DNA of 64,000 nucleotides from Nitrospiraceae bacterium (GCA_013140715.1 JABFSG010000026.1:1-64000), one strand, 5' to 3'; positions 17,656-25,873 are shown, counted from the stretch's first letter. Translations and numbers: made by a program. The notes: generated by a model not told the origin, from the sequence alone.

Positions 17656-18462
17656 ATGACCGTATCCCGTGTATTCATGCAGCCGACCCTATGGGCGCTG
17701 GTCTGTCTTGGGCCGCTGATGGCAGAGACCGTTTCTCTCCAACAGGCCCAGGCGGTATCCGTTGGAGAATCCGTCCCTGAAGGTCGTTCAGTCGTCATGC
17801 GCAGCGAACTCAGGCCGACGGTTCCCCAGTTGCATCCGGAGCAAATCCAACGAAGTATTCTTCGAGTACTCGAGCAAGAGATGGCAGGGAAGGTCCGTGC
17901 CGTTCATGCAGTCATGGTAGACCCGCTCGATCCGATGAAGATCCCGTCCGGCGCCATCGGCCTGAGAGTCTCCCCCAACGGCCTTGAAGAGGGTCTCGGG
18001 CGTCGAACATTTCATGTTCAAATCAATACGAACGGCAAACCGTGGCAGACGATTGATGCTATTGCCGATGTGTCTGCCTCCATCGACGCAGTCGTGCCGA
18101 CAAGAGTCCTCCAGATCGACACGGTGCTCGAAGCGGAGGATGTCGCCGTTCATCGCGTCAAACTCACGGATTTGGATCACCAGTTCATTGCCGATGTGAA
18201 GGATGTCATCGGGAAAAGCGCTGCGCGTCCATTGCAGACCAATAATCCGATTCGTCTTGGGATGCTGAAAAAACCGTACGCAGTGCGCAAGGGCGACCGT
18301 GTGTCCATCGAAGCGAGGCATGGAGGCCTCTCGATTCAAGTGGTCGGCCTTACCAAGTCGAGTGGAGAAATCGGGCAGACCGTTACGGTGGCCAATGTGG
18401 ATTCTGGTAAAGAGCTGCGTGCAAAGGTTGTTGGACCGGGGGCCGTTCGTGTTGAATTCTAA
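17656..18462 (+). CDS. flgA: FlgA, P-ring assembly chaperone
   Basis: About 268 residues. An N-terminal signal peptide (FMQPTLWALVCLGPLMAE) sends it to the periplasm. The C-terminal SAF-type domain has VVPTRVLQIDTVLEAEDV, VIGKSAARPLQTNNPIRLGML and VRKGDRVSIEARHGGLSIQV, the FlgA pattern. It assists FlgI ring formation. ATG 17656 has GGAGGGG at 17641; the ATG at 17635 is upstream of that site and less likely. A palindromic element begins one base after the stop codon. Confidence 0.92.
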   Translation: MTVSRVFMQPTLWALVCLGPLMAETVSLQQAQAVSVGESVPEGRSVVMRSELRPTVPQLHPEQIQRSILRVLEQEMAGKVRAVHAVMVDPLDPMKIPSGAIGLRVSPNGLEEGLGRRTFHVQINTNGKPWQTIDAIADVSASIDAVVPTRVLQIDTVLEAEDVAVHRVKLTDLDHQFIADVKDVIGKSAARPLQTNNPIRLGMLKKPYAVRKGDRVSIEARHGGLSIQVVGLTKSSGEIGQTVTVANVDSGKELRAKVVGPGAVRVEF

Positions 18463-18584
18463 CAGGATGCTGAAAAAGTCTGTCAGCGGCGTTCTCACGT
18501 CGCTCAGGGGCTCAACGTACCGAAGCGTACGCCTCGCCTCTTCGCTCGTTGCGGCCTTGCTGGACAGCCTTTTTGAGCATCCTG
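18463..18584. mobile_element. 122-bp MITE/REP-like palindromic element between flgA and flgH
   Basis: Termini CAGGATGCTGAAAAAG (18463-18478) and CTTTTTGAGCATCCTG (18569-18584) are inverted repeats with one mismatch in 16. The symmetry continues inward (GTCTGTCAGC against GCTGGACAGC) and the centre has CGTAC-CGAAGC-GTACG. It encodes no protein of its own and reads through as a false N-terminus for flgH. Elements with these ends are, as far as I recall, common in Nitrospira genomes; that is recollection, not a search. Confidence 0.75.
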
Positions 18585-18673
18585 CGCATCTTGAAAATTC
18601 CACAGGCGTTTTCTACATAAACCGAGCTTCTCAGCCGCTTCGCAGGGCGGTTAATTTCACATTCCCTGCGGCC

Positions 18674-19348
18674 ATGGCAGCGATCATTCTGACGGCCGCA
18701 CTCCTTGGCTATGGCTGCGCGTCATCGACGGAAAAAGTCGCCGCAAAACTGATGGTTCCTTCCCTGCCGGCGCCGAAAACGCTGGGTTCTCTCTGGCAAG
18801 AAGAGAACGGCCGCGCCTATCTCTATGAAGATATGAGGGCGATGCGTGTCGGAGATATTCTGACCATCAAAATTGTCGAAGTTCATAAGGGGTCGAAGTC
18901 CGCCGACACCTCGGCGGAGCGGGATTCCACAATCAACAACAGCCTGTCAGGCAGCGCGATTGGATATGTCGGTATTCCCGGCATTCGCCTTGGCGGCGAA
19001 GCCAGGCGCGGGCTCGGCATCGATGCGAGCGCGTCGAACAAGTTTGAGGGCAAGGGCACCACGAATCGTGAAGGAACCTTGTCGGGAACCATTTCCGTCG
19101 TCGTCACGGACGTGCTGCCCAACGGTGATCTTCGGATCGAGGGGCGCCGGGAGGTCACGGTCAATAGCGAGAAGCAATTGATGACGATCGCCGGCATTGT
19201 GCGGCGGGTAGATGTCAACACCAAGAATACCGTGCTCTCGTCCGCTATTGCGGATGCCAAAATCGAGTATTCGGGGCTGGGTGTTCTGGACGATGTCCAA
19301 CGTCCTGGATGGCTCGTTCGGATACTCGACTGGGTTAGCCCATGGTAA
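18674..19348 (+). CDS. flgH: FlgH, flagellar L-ring lipoprotein
   Basis: About 224 residues from ATG 18674. A hydrophobic N-terminus ends at a Cys (LLGYGCASS, Cys 15), a weak lipobox consistent with outer-membrane lipidation. SLWQEENGRAYLYEDMRAMR, VGDILTIKIVE, SNKFEGKGTTNREGTLSGTI and VLPNGDLRIEGRREVTVN are strong FlgH motifs. The frame is open back to 18299, but that stretch is flgA sequence in another phase and the 122-bp element. The lack of a strong ribosome site leaves the start uncertain by a few codons. Confidence 0.9.
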   Translation: MAAIILTAALLGYGCASSTEKVAAKLMVPSLPAPKTLGSLWQEENGRAYLYEDMRAMRVGDILTIKIVEVHKGSKSADTSAERDSTINNSLSGSAIGYVGIPGIRLGGEARRGLGIDASASNKFEGKGTTNREGTLSGTISVVVTDVLPNGDLRIEGRREVTVNSEKQLMTIAGIVRRVDVNTKNTVLSSAIADAKIEYSGLGVLDDVQRPGWLVRILDWVSPW

Positions 19349-19367
19349 TGGGAAAGGGCTCGAAACG

Positions 19368-19646
19368 ATGAATTACGGCAGGAGACGAACGGTCGGTATC
19401 CGCTGGGATCGCTGGCACCGCATAGTCACCATGCAGTCGTTGGAGATGATGGTGATGAATCGGGTTTTACGCCGGGCAGAGATAGATCCTCCTCGACGCC
19501 GTAACGATGCCACAGATAGTCGAGTAGGTTCGGACAGGCCCGTATCATTCCTGACACCCGTCAGCGCCGATGAGCAGGGTTGGTTCACCCGCTTCTTCCG
19601 TCGAAGGGCTGATTCATCTTTTACCCACATGAGGCCCAGGGCATGA
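19368..19646 (+). CDS. small basic hypothetical protein between flgH and flgI
   Basis: 92 residues, rich in Arg (RRRTVGIRWDRWHRI, RRAEIDPPRRRND, WFTRFFRRRADS). I recognise no family. AAAGGG lies 10-15 bases ahead of ATG 19368, and its stop overlaps the flgI start as ATGA (19643-19646), which suggests coupled translation. There is no signal peptide or membrane helix. It could be a real small regulator or coupling peptide, or chance; the tight fit to both neighbours is the main support. Confidence 0.45.
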   Translation: MNYGRRRTVGIRWDRWHRIVTMQSLEMMVMNRVLRRAEIDPPRRRNDATDSRVGSDRPVSFLTPVSADEQGWFTRFFRRRADSSFTHMRPRA

Positions 19647-20776
19647 TTAGAGTAACGATGAGCATCGGGTTGCTGGTATTGGGGTGTCTCCTCTGGGCGA
19701 TACCGGCGAGCGCGGTTCGTATCAAAGACGTGGGATCGTTCGAAGGCGTTCGGGAAAACCAGTTGATCGGCTACGGACTCGTCGTCGGCTTGGATCGAAC
19801 CGGAGATCAGGTCATCGGCGGACAGTTCACGATCCAGGCCATGATGTCTATGTTAAATAAAATGGGCATCAACCTCGTGATCGATCCGATCCAGTTGCTG
19901 ACGCGCAACATCGCGTCGGTCATGGTGACGGCCAAGTTGCCGCCCTTCGCCAAGCCAGGGTTGACGGTTGATGTTCTGGTCTCCTCCATGGCGAATGCCA
20001 AGAGTTTGCAAGGAGGCACCTTGCTGCTTACCCCGCTGAAGGCGGCAAACCAGCAAGTCTATGCCGTGGCGCAAGGGCCGGTCTCGATCGGAGGCTTCTT
20101 GGGAGGAACGGGTGGGGCAGGCGGATCGACCGTGACCAAGAATCATCAATCAGCCGGGATTGTGCCGGGCGGCGCGATCATTGAGAAGGATGCGGGCATC
20201 GAGATCGATTCGTGGGAGACGGTCTCAGTACTTCTGCGCCAACCGGACTTTACGACGGCGATCAGGACATCCGAAGCGATCGACGGAGTATTCGGGAAGG
20301 GGAGCGCAACGGCGGTCAATGCCGGACTCGTCAAGGCGTCGATTCCAGCGACATTTCGTGGCCGGGTCGTGGAGTATATTTCCACGATCGAGGGATTGGA
20401 TGTCAATGTCGATATGGCTGCGAAAGTCGTCGTGAATGAACGGACCGGTACCGTGGTGCTGGGAGAACATGTCCGTATTTCCACCTGCGCCGTGTCACAC
20501 GGTAATCTCACGATCTCGGTCAAGAATACGCAAAACGTGTCGCAGCCTACCGCCCCCGTGATCGGGTCCACCGGTGGACAGACAACGGTCACCACCGATG
20601 TGCAGACAGAGGTCAAGGAACAAGAGTCCAGGCTGATCGTCGTGGATGAAACTGTGACGCTCGGGGACGTGGTGGGAGCACTGAATGCAGTTGGAGTGAC
20701 GCCACGGGACTTGGTGGCGATTTTATCGGCCCTCAAGGCAGCCGGAGCACTTCAAGCCAATCTTGACGTAATTTAG
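19643..20776 (+). CDS. flgI: FlgI, flagellar P-ring protein
   Basis: 377 residues with a signal peptide (MSIGLLVLGCLLWAIPASA). VRIKDVGSFEGVRENQLIGY, GYGLVVGLDRTGDQ, NIASVMVTAKLPPFAKPG and LLTPLKAANQQVYAVAQGP are textbook FlgI. The C-terminal part VTLGDVVGALNAVGVTPRDL also fits. It forms the periplasmic ring around the rod with FlgA help. Confidence 0.96.
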   Translation: MIRVTMSIGLLVLGCLLWAIPASAVRIKDVGSFEGVRENQLIGYGLVVGLDRTGDQVIGGQFTIQAMMSMLNKMGINLVIDPIQLLTRNIASVMVTAKLPPFAKPGLTVDVLVSSMANAKSLQGGTLLLTPLKAANQQVYAVAQGPVSIGGFLGGTGGAGGSTVTKNHQSAGIVPGGAIIEKDAGIEIDSWETVSVLLRQPDFTTAIRTSEAIDGVFGKGSATAVNAGLVKASIPATFRGRVVEYISTIEGLDVNVDMAAKVVVNERTGTVVLGEHVRISTCAVSHGNLTISVKNTQNVSQPTAPVIGSTGGQTTVTTDVQTEVKEQESRLIVVDETVTLGDVVGALNAVGVTPRDLVAILSALKAAGALQANLDVI

Positions 20777-20811
20777 ATAATACATTGATTTAAAATAGTA
20801 AAGTAGTATCT

Positions 20812-21171
20812 ATGAGTGACGATAGCAGAATGATTGGCTCAATCGGGAATCTAGCCGAAGCTCAGTTTAGCCTGTTGCAGGCTCCTCACATACAGACCCA
20901 GGATCGGCAGGGTCAACTGGCTGCTCTCAAGGATGCGGCCCATGAATTCGAAGCCTATTTTATCTCTAATCTATTGAAAGTTATGAGAGAAACTGTTCCA
21001 AAGGGAGCGCTTGAGAATAAAGGGGGGGCCTATTTTTACTCCTTTTATGACCAGGAGATCGGTCGATTGTCTGCCCAAGCAGGCGGGCTTGGTTTGGCAA
21101 GAATGATCCATGAGTACACAGAAAAAATGCTCCCGCCCTCAAGTTCTAAGAGCCGACAGCCGATACTATAG
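20812..21171 (+). CDS. flgJ: FlgJ N-terminal domain, rod-binding protein
   Basis: 119 residues. LKDAAHEFEAYFISNLLKVM and GGAYFYSFYDQEIGRLSAQAG with LGLARMIHEYTEKM form the rod-binding domain of FlgJ. The muramidase domain found in enterobacterial FlgJ is absent, so another lytic enzyme must open the peptidoglycan. Single-domain FlgJ is common outside the gamma-proteobacteria. The 35 bases before it are A/T-rich (TAATACATTGATTTAAAAT). Confidence 0.9.
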   Translation: MSDDSRMIGSIGNLAEAQFSLLQAPHIQTQDRQGQLAALKDAAHEFEAYFISNLLKVMRETVPKGALENKGGAYFYSFYDQEIGRLSAQAGGLGLARMIHEYTEKMLPPSSSKSRQPIL

Positions 21172-21263
21172 CCGGTAAGGATCATCGGGCATGTTGGAGT
21201 TTCATCAGGCAAGACACTTGAGATAGCGGGAGGACAGGGTGCAGGAGACCAGAAAGAAAGCCA

Positions 21264-21352
21264 GGTTAGCAGGGCCGCAGCGTCTGAAGAAGGCCGAGGC
21301 CGAGGGTGAACCAGGATCTGATTTCCTTTATCTCAGCGGCAACCTCAGTTTT
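21264..21352. repeat. hexamer strand-switch array, family D copy 1 (flgJ-flgM)
   Basis: Hexamers CTGAAG AAGGCC GAGGCC GAGGGT on the left, with CTCAGCGGCAACCTCAG on the right. The same words appear in the 22378 copy. This copy is the more decayed. A short frame (21239-21439) runs through it but looks repeat-derived. Confidence 0.5.
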
Positions 21353-21416
21353 CCCATAACACTCGCGGATTTTTTCAGTACGTTGGCGGAAGAAAAAACA
21401 GAGAGGAGCCATCGCT

Positions 21417-21719
21417 ATGCAAATCTCCGGTCATGGTAAGCCAGATCATCTTGCCAGGCTCCTACTCGGGGTTCAAGGAGCCGATGCAGTCGGTGCGAAG
21501 CCCAAGGCCCAACAGGACGGACGCCAGGATCGGGTCCAGATCTCAGATCGGGCCAAGGAAATTCAGCGAATCAAATCGTTGGCCGATCAGCCGGATGCCG
21601 CACGAGAAGCGCGGATTGAACGGATTAGCCGAGCGGTAGACGACGGCACCTATTCAGTGTCGGGGAAAGATGTCGCCGATGCGCTGATACGTCAGACGCT
21701 CTCTGATGCAGTTCTTTAA
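21417..21719 (+). CDS. flgM: FlgM, anti-sigma-28 factor
   Basis: 100 residues. DRVQISDRAKEIQRIKSLAD followed by EARIERISRAVDDGTYSVSGKDVADALI is the FlgM C-terminal sigma-28-binding domain. FlgM holds FliA inactive until it is exported through the completed hook. GAGGAG precedes the ATG. It opens the late group flgMNKL. Confidence 0.93.
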   Translation: MQISGHGKPDHLARLLLGVQGADAVGAKPKAQQDGRQDRVQISDRAKEIQRIKSLADQPDAAREARIERISRAVDDGTYSVSGKDVADALIRQTLSDAVL

Positions 21720-21730
21720 ATAGGTTGGGA

Positions 21731-21800
21731 AGCCTGAAGGAGTACAGGCCGAAGGCTAGGGATCGGAGATCCGTACACTTCAGCCGCCAGTCTTCAGCCG
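21731..21800. repeat. strand-switch repeat spacer, family C copy 1 (flgM-flgN)
   Basis: AGCCTGAAGGAGTACAGGCC and CGAAGGCTAGG on the left, CACTTCAGCCGCCAGTCTTC on the right. The 19-nt word AGATCCGWACACTTCAGCC at 21767-21785 recurs at 56943-56961 with one difference. It runs directly into an E-family spacer. Confidence 0.65.
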
Positions 21801-21855
21801 TCACCCCGCCTCGCGAGCCTCGCGTGAAAACGAGATACGCTTCACACGTCACGGA
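21801..21855. repeat. repeat spacer, family E copy 2 (upstream of flgN)
   Basis: The 17-nt word AACGAGATACGCYTCAC (21829-21845) recurs at 60929-60945 upstream of fliD. CTCGCGAGCCTCGCGTGAAAA gives local symmetry. flgN starts 11 bases further on. Confidence 0.6.
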
Positions 21856-21866
21856 CACCGAAAACC

Positions 21867-22376
21867 ATGCAGGATACCGCGACCGCTCTCCAGGAACTCG
21901 ATCATATCCTTCGTCGTGAAGAAGCCCAGTGCGATGCACTGGCGCACAATATCCAGCGAGAACGACAAGCCCTTCGCACATTGGCTTTGACCGACATGGC
22001 GGAGGTCAACCGCCAGCGGGCCGCGCTGTTGGACAAGCTTCTTCTGCTCGAGACGGAGCGAACGACCTGGGTTGTGAGGTTGGCCGATCGTTGGAATCTC
22101 AGCCCCTCAGCCATATCCCTGAGCGTCATTTTGGAACGACTTGAGACTGTCGAGGCGCAACGGTTGGAAAGGCTCTATACCGGTATGGCTGGAAAGATTC
22201 GTGCGTTGCGGCACGAGATATCGATTAACGCCAGCATCTTGAGCGGTCTGCAAATGTTCATCGGAAAGGGGTTGAACGTCATGCGCCAGGCCACGGCTCC
22301 TCTGGGGCTCTATTCCGGATCGGGAGAGCCTCGCGAAGGCGGCATGGGTGCACTCATGTTTCGGCAGAAGGGCTAG
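21867..22376 (+). CDS. flgN: FlgN-like export chaperone for FlgK/FlgL
   Basis: 169 residues, almost entirely helical: LDHILRREEAQCDALAHNIQ, EVNRQRAALLDKLLLLETER and a C-terminal amphipathic helix (IRALRHEISINASILSGLQM) like those that bind hook-filament junction proteins. Sequence identity in this family is low, so the call rests on helix pattern, size and its place between flgM and flgK. Confidence 0.82.
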   Translation: MQDTATALQELDHILRREEAQCDALAHNIQRERQALRTLALTDMAEVNRQRAALLDKLLLLETERTTWVVRLADRWNLSPSAISLSVILERLETVEAQRLERLYTGMAGKIRALRHEISINASILSGLQMFIGKGLNVMRQATAPLGLYSGSGEPREGGMGALMFRQKG

Positions 22377-22377
22377 C

Positions 22378-22494
22378 CGGTGAGAGGAAGGTTAAGACCG
22401 AGGTTAAGGTTGAGGCTGAGAGCAAAATGATGAAAGCCAGTTCTTTCCTCAACCTTGCCCTTAACCTCAGCCTTCTTCAGTTGTTGCAGTCCGG
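22378..22494. repeat. hexamer strand-switch array, family D copy 2 (flgN-flgK)
   Basis: Left arm of hexamers AAGGTT AAGACC GAGGTT AAGGTT GAGGCT GAGAGC; right arm CTCAACCTTGCCCTTAACC and CAGCCTTCTTCAG. The array is bounded by CCGG on both sides. The flgK start lies 12 bases beyond. Confidence 0.75.
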
Positions 22495-22505
22495 TAGAGG
22501 ACTCC

Positions 22506-23897
22506 ATGTCAATTAACAGATTGCTGGACATCGGTAAATCTGCCCTCTTCACCGCCCAGCAGGGCATTTCAGTGGCGGGGCACAATATTGCGAATGTCAA
22601 TACGCCCGGCTATTCCCGACAACAGGTCACTCAGGCCGAGAACAGGGCGGAGAACGGATCTCCGGGCCAGATCGGCACAGGCGTGCATGCCGAGGCGATT
22701 CGGCGTTCGTTCGACTCCTTTGTCGATGCGCAACTCCTCGCTTCGCGCGAACGGCTCGGAGAGTTTACTGCTTCGAGTAAGGCGCTGGCTCAACTAGAAC
22801 CGCTGTTTGGGGATGCCCAGAATCAAGGCATCGGGGCGGGGCTGAACGAATTTTTCAGCGCGCTTCAGGATGTCGCGACCAACCCGAACGACCTCTCTGC
22901 CAGGACCGTCTTCCTCTCCAAGGCCACGACGTTAGCCGACCGGTTCAATCGGTCTGCAGCGGACTTGACCGCCGCGCAGGAGTCGATCGACCGTCAAGTC
23001 GGGCAAACGATCACGGACGTGAATCGTCTCACCAGCCAGATTGCGGGTCTGAACGCGAAGATTTTCGAGGCTGAGTCCAGTGGCCAACAGGCAAATGATC
23101 TGCGCGACCAGCGCGGCCTTGCGCTGGCCGATTTGGGCGAGTTGATCGAGGTGTCGTCGATTGAAGATGCCACTGGTCAATTGACCGTCTCTGCAGGGCG
23201 TGGGCAAGTTTTGGTGGACAAGGATAGGACCTACCAGCTCGTCGGAGTCCCTAATCTCAGCAACAACGGCTTGCTCGACGTGCACTATGACGTCGGGGCT
23301 GGATCTACGACGAATCTATCATCGGTCATTCAAAGCGGACGGCTCAAAGGGCTTCTTGACGTTCGGGATCAAACCATCCCCGGGTTGCGCACCTCCCTCG
23401 ACACATTGACCTCGGAAGTCGTCGCTCAGGTCAACCAACAACATCGATTGGGATTCGGACTCGATGGTTCCACCAATCAGGATTTTTTCTCGCCGGCCGG
23501 GACGACGGCCCGTACCATTGCCGTTTCATTGACCGATGTCCGCAAGATTGCGGCGTCATCGACTGCGGCAGGCGTGCCGGGCAACAATGCCAATGCTCTG
23601 ACGTTGGCTGGTCTCAGGAGCCAAGATTCCGTCCCGCTCGGCAGTGTGACGTTTCAAGAGTATTACAGCACGGTCGCCGGGAGTTTCGGATCGATCGCTC
23701 AAGGAGTCGAGGGGAATCTGAAAGTGCAACAGATTCTTCATGACCAGTTGACGTCCCAGCGCGCCTCCGTCTCAGGAGTATCGATGGACGAGGAACTGGC
23801 GAATCTCCTTCAGTATCAACGGAGTTTCGAGGCGGCCTCGCGCATGATCGTCGTTGCGGACGAGCTGTTTCAAACCATCTTATCTATGAAACGATGA
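22506..23897 (+). CDS. flgK: FlgK, hook-filament junction protein 1
   Basis: 463 residues from ATG 22506 (GAGGA ahead). SALFTAQQGISVAGHNIANV and NTPGYSRQQV are the FlgK N-terminal signature; LASRERLGEF and FSALQDVATNPNDLSARTV are typical D1 segments; the C-terminus VSGVSMDEELANLLQYQRSF and RMIVVADELFQTILSMKR is canonical. The open frame back to 22455 is repeat-derived. It links hook to filament with FlgL and is chaperoned by FlgN. Confidence 0.95.
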   Translation: MSINRLLDIGKSALFTAQQGISVAGHNIANVNTPGYSRQQVTQAENRAENGSPGQIGTGVHAEAIRRSFDSFVDAQLLASRERLGEFTASSKALAQLEPLFGDAQNQGIGAGLNEFFSALQDVATNPNDLSARTVFLSKATTLADRFNRSAADLTAAQESIDRQVGQTITDVNRLTSQIAGLNAKIFEAESSGQQANDLRDQRGLALADLGELIEVSSIEDATGQLTVSAGRGQVLVDKDRTYQLVGVPNLSNNGLLDVHYDVGAGSTTNLSSVIQSGRLKGLLDVRDQTIPGLRTSLDTLTSEVVAQVNQQHRLGFGLDGSTNQDFFSPAGTTARTIAVSLTDVRKIAASSTAAGVPGNNANALTLAGLRSQDSVPLGSVTFQEYYSTVAGSFGSIAQGVEGNLKVQQILHDQLTSQRASVSGVSMDEELANLLQYQRSFEAASRMIVVADELFQTILSMKR

Positions 23898-23898
23898 T

Positions 23899-24013
23899 CT
23901 GGTCTGTCTGGTTCATTTAGTTTATTTCGTTTGTTTAGTTTAGTTGTTTTGGTCTCTCTGGTCAGTCCGGTCAACCAAATAAACCAGACAAACCAAATGA
24001 ACTAAATAAACCG
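23899..24013. repeat. nonamer strand-switch array, family A copy 2 (flgK-flgL)
   Basis: Nonamers GGTTCATTT AGTTTATTT CGTTTGTTT on the left switch at GGTCAACC to AACCAAATA AACCAGACA AACCAAATG AACTAAATA on the right. The whole spacer from flgK stop to the flgL ribosome site is repeat. Confidence 0.85.
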
Positions 24014-24030
24014 GAAAGAGGAGTCTGACC

Positions 24031-24921
24031 ATGCGGGTTTCTGATCAGCAGTTATATGGCTCGACAGCGGGGAGCTTGCAGCATATCAAAGAACGCATCG
24101 TGCGCGTGCAGGAGCAGATTGCATCCCAGCAACGGATCGCCAAACCCTCCGATGATCCCGCCACCTTCGGGCAAACAATTCTTGAGAAGTCTGCGCTGGC
24201 CGATAACGACCAATGGATCAGGAATATTCAATTTGGAAGTGCGCGCGTCGCGGTGGCCGACCAGACCTTAGGCCAGGCGCAAAATCTGATCAGTCGTGTT
24301 CGGGAGCTTGCCGTGCAAGCAAGGAGCGATACGACATCCGCGCAGGGCCGGGTAACGATCGCGCAAGAGGTCCGTCAACTGCATCGGCAATTGATTCAGC
24401 TCGCCAATACGGAGGTCAATGGGCAACCGGTATTTGCCGGAACCAAGACCGCTGCGCCGCCATTCGTGTTAGGCGTCGGCGATGCCGTCACCTATCAAGG
24501 CAATAGCGAAAGTCAGTCCATTGCCGTCGGTCCGAACCAAACGACACAGATCGTGCTTCCGGGCGATCAGGTGTTCACGGGCGCGACAACGAATATCTTC
24601 GACGATTTGAGCAACCTACTCACGGCTCTGGAGACGAACAATGGGGCCGGTATTGAGGCGGGCATCGGGACTCTCGACCAGGCGACCGGTCAGATCAGCC
24701 TTGCACAAGGGCAGATCGGCGCCATTGCCAATCGTCTCGACACGGCGCGCGAGACCTCGCTGGCTGTGTCGTCGGCTCTTCAGCAGGTGCTGTCGGATCA
24801 AACGGATACAGATTTGGCAACGGCGCTGACCGAGCTTCAGGTTCAGCAAACAGCGTACCAGGCGACCAGTCAAACGTTCTCTCGGCTGTTCGATTCGTCG
24901 CTGCTGAGGTTTCTCCGCTGA
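24031..24921 (+). CDS. flgL: FlgL, hook-filament junction protein 3
   Basis: 296 residues. MRVSDQQLYGSTAGSLQHIK and IASQQRIAKPSDDPATFGQTI are the FlgL N-terminal pattern; GQAQNLISRVRELAVQARSD follows as in flagellin-like D1. The C-terminus ends LQQTAYQATSQTFSRLFDSSLLRFL in FlgL style. AGAGGAG precedes the ATG. It completes the junction before filament growth. Confidence 0.92.
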   Translation: MRVSDQQLYGSTAGSLQHIKERIVRVQEQIASQQRIAKPSDDPATFGQTILEKSALADNDQWIRNIQFGSARVAVADQTLGQAQNLISRVRELAVQARSDTTSAQGRVTIAQEVRQLHRQLIQLANTEVNGQPVFAGTKTAAPPFVLGVGDAVTYQGNSESQSIAVGPNQTTQIVLPGDQVFTGATTNIFDDLSNLLTALETNNGAGIEAGIGTLDQATGQISLAQGQIGAIANRLDTARETSLAVSSALQQVLSDQTDTDLATALTELQVQQTAYQATSQTFSRLFDSSLLRFLR

Positions 24922-24930
24922 CGGCTCTTC

Positions 24931-24957
24931 TTAAGTTTTGAGCACGAAGACCGATAG
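24931..24957 (+). promoter_or_regulatory. candidate sigma-28 (FliA) promoter upstream of csrA
   Basis: TTAAGTTT (24931-24938), 11 bases, ACCGATAG (24950-24957), against TAAAGTTT-N11-GCCGATAA. The -10 end is 38 bases before the csrA start. Confidence 0.65.
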
Positions 24958-24995
24958 AGCCACGTAGACGATGCGATGGAGATCGGACTGCAAGG

Positions 24996-25232
24996 ATGCT
25001 GGTCCTGACACGAAAACGCGGTGAAGGTGTGGCCATCGGTCCGGATGTCCGGGTCGTGGTATTGGGGATCAAGAATGGGCAGGTTCGTTTGGGCATTGAA
25101 GCGCCACGGACGATCGAAGTGCATCGCGATGAGGTCTGTGTCAGAATTCAAGAAGAGAACCAACTTGCGGCCCGCTCGACCGTGGTCCCGTTCGACGTCT
25201 TTCAACGATTGTTACGATCGAAAATCGCTTGA
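24996..25232 (+). CDS. csrA: CsrA, translational regulator
   Basis: 78 residues. MLVLTRKRGEGVAIGPDVRV and VRLGIEAPRTIEVHRDEVC are canonical CsrA/RsmA; the key Arg after APRTIEVHR (the RNA-binding edge) is present. A longer C-terminal tail (about 55-78) is of the kind to which FliW binds in FliW-carrying bacteria. CsrA binds GGA motifs in mRNA leaders, classically flagellin. fliW follows after 17 bases. Confidence 0.96.
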   Translation: MLVLTRKRGEGVAIGPDVRVVVLGIKNGQVRLGIEAPRTIEVHRDEVCVRIQEENQLAARSTVVPFDVFQRLLRSKIA

Positions 25233-25249
25233 TGTAAGGAGCTGTCGTT

Positions 25250-25729
25250 ATGCGTGTTGCGTCAACTCGCTTTGGTAGCTTGAATGTCCCTGACGAGGCG
25301 TTGCTGACTTTCCCGTCAGGGCTGCTCGGCTTTCCGGAATGGACCAGCTACGTGATTCTGGATCATGACACAGATGCTCCATTCAAATGGCTGCACTGTG
25401 CGGAAGAGGCGTCCCTTGCATTTGTCATTATCGATCCTTCGTTGTTCAACGAACACTATCAGGTTACGATTTCGCCGGAAGCGCGCGGCGAAGTGGAGGG
25501 AAGCGAGACCGATGAGCTGGGCCTCGCAGTTATCCTGACCATTCCATCCGATGATCCGTCCGCTGTCACCGCCAATCTTCGCGGTCCTCTCCTCATGAAC
25601 CCCCGCACAAGACTCTGCAAGCAACTCGTCCTGTCCGAGGACTATCCCACCAGATATCCCGTATTTCCCGCTCCAAGGTATGTCGAGCATCGCCAGGTGC
25701 GCCCGCTTGCCGAGGCGATTCCGGCCTAG
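25250..25729 (+). CDS. fliW: FliW, CsrA antagonist / flagellin-binding assembly factor
   Basis: 159 residues. RFGSLNVPDEALLTFPSGLL with GFPEWTSYVILDHD and FKWLHCAEEASLAFVIIDP match FliW; GPLLMNPRTRLCKQLVLSE is the conserved C-terminal segment. FliW releases flagellin-bound state and inhibits CsrA, coupling flagellin translation to export. The csrA-fliW pair next to flgL matches the arrangement in many non-enteric bacteria. Confidence 0.95.
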   Translation: MRVASTRFGSLNVPDEALLTFPSGLLGFPEWTSYVILDHDTDAPFKWLHCAEEASLAFVIIDPSLFNEHYQVTISPEARGEVEGSETDELGLAVILTIPSDDPSAVTANLRGPLLMNPRTRLCKQLVLSEDYPTRYPVFPAPRYVEHRQVRPLAEAIPA

Positions 25730-25813
25730 AAAATTCAAAAAGTCCACGCCCCGCTACTGTCATTACCCAACCGAATCATCCATTCGCAGGGTCTTTCGTA
25801 ACCGACTGTATTT

Positions 25814-25841
25814 TCAAGTTGTTGTCCTCAATTGCCGATAC
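25814..25841 (+). promoter_or_regulatory. candidate sigma-28 promoter for the first hybrid kinase
   Basis: TCAAGTTG (25814-25821), 12 bases, GCCGATAC (25834-25841). The kinase start at 25874 lies 33 bases on. The -35/-10 pattern is shared with sites at 34757 (minus) and 59420. Confidence 0.6.
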
Positions 25842-25873
25842 CGTGAGAGAGGTGGTCACAGATTTGTTCACCC

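Noticed and set aside
18299-18673. 125-residue N-terminal extension of flgH
   Set aside because: It is out-of-phase flgA sequence plus the 122-bp palindromic element; FlgH features begin after 18674.
21239-21439. 66-residue frame between flgJ and flgM with a GGGAGG site
   Set aside because: It runs through the hexamer array, so its Lys-Ala-Glu stretch is repeat-derived, and it overlaps the flgM ribosome site and start in another phase.
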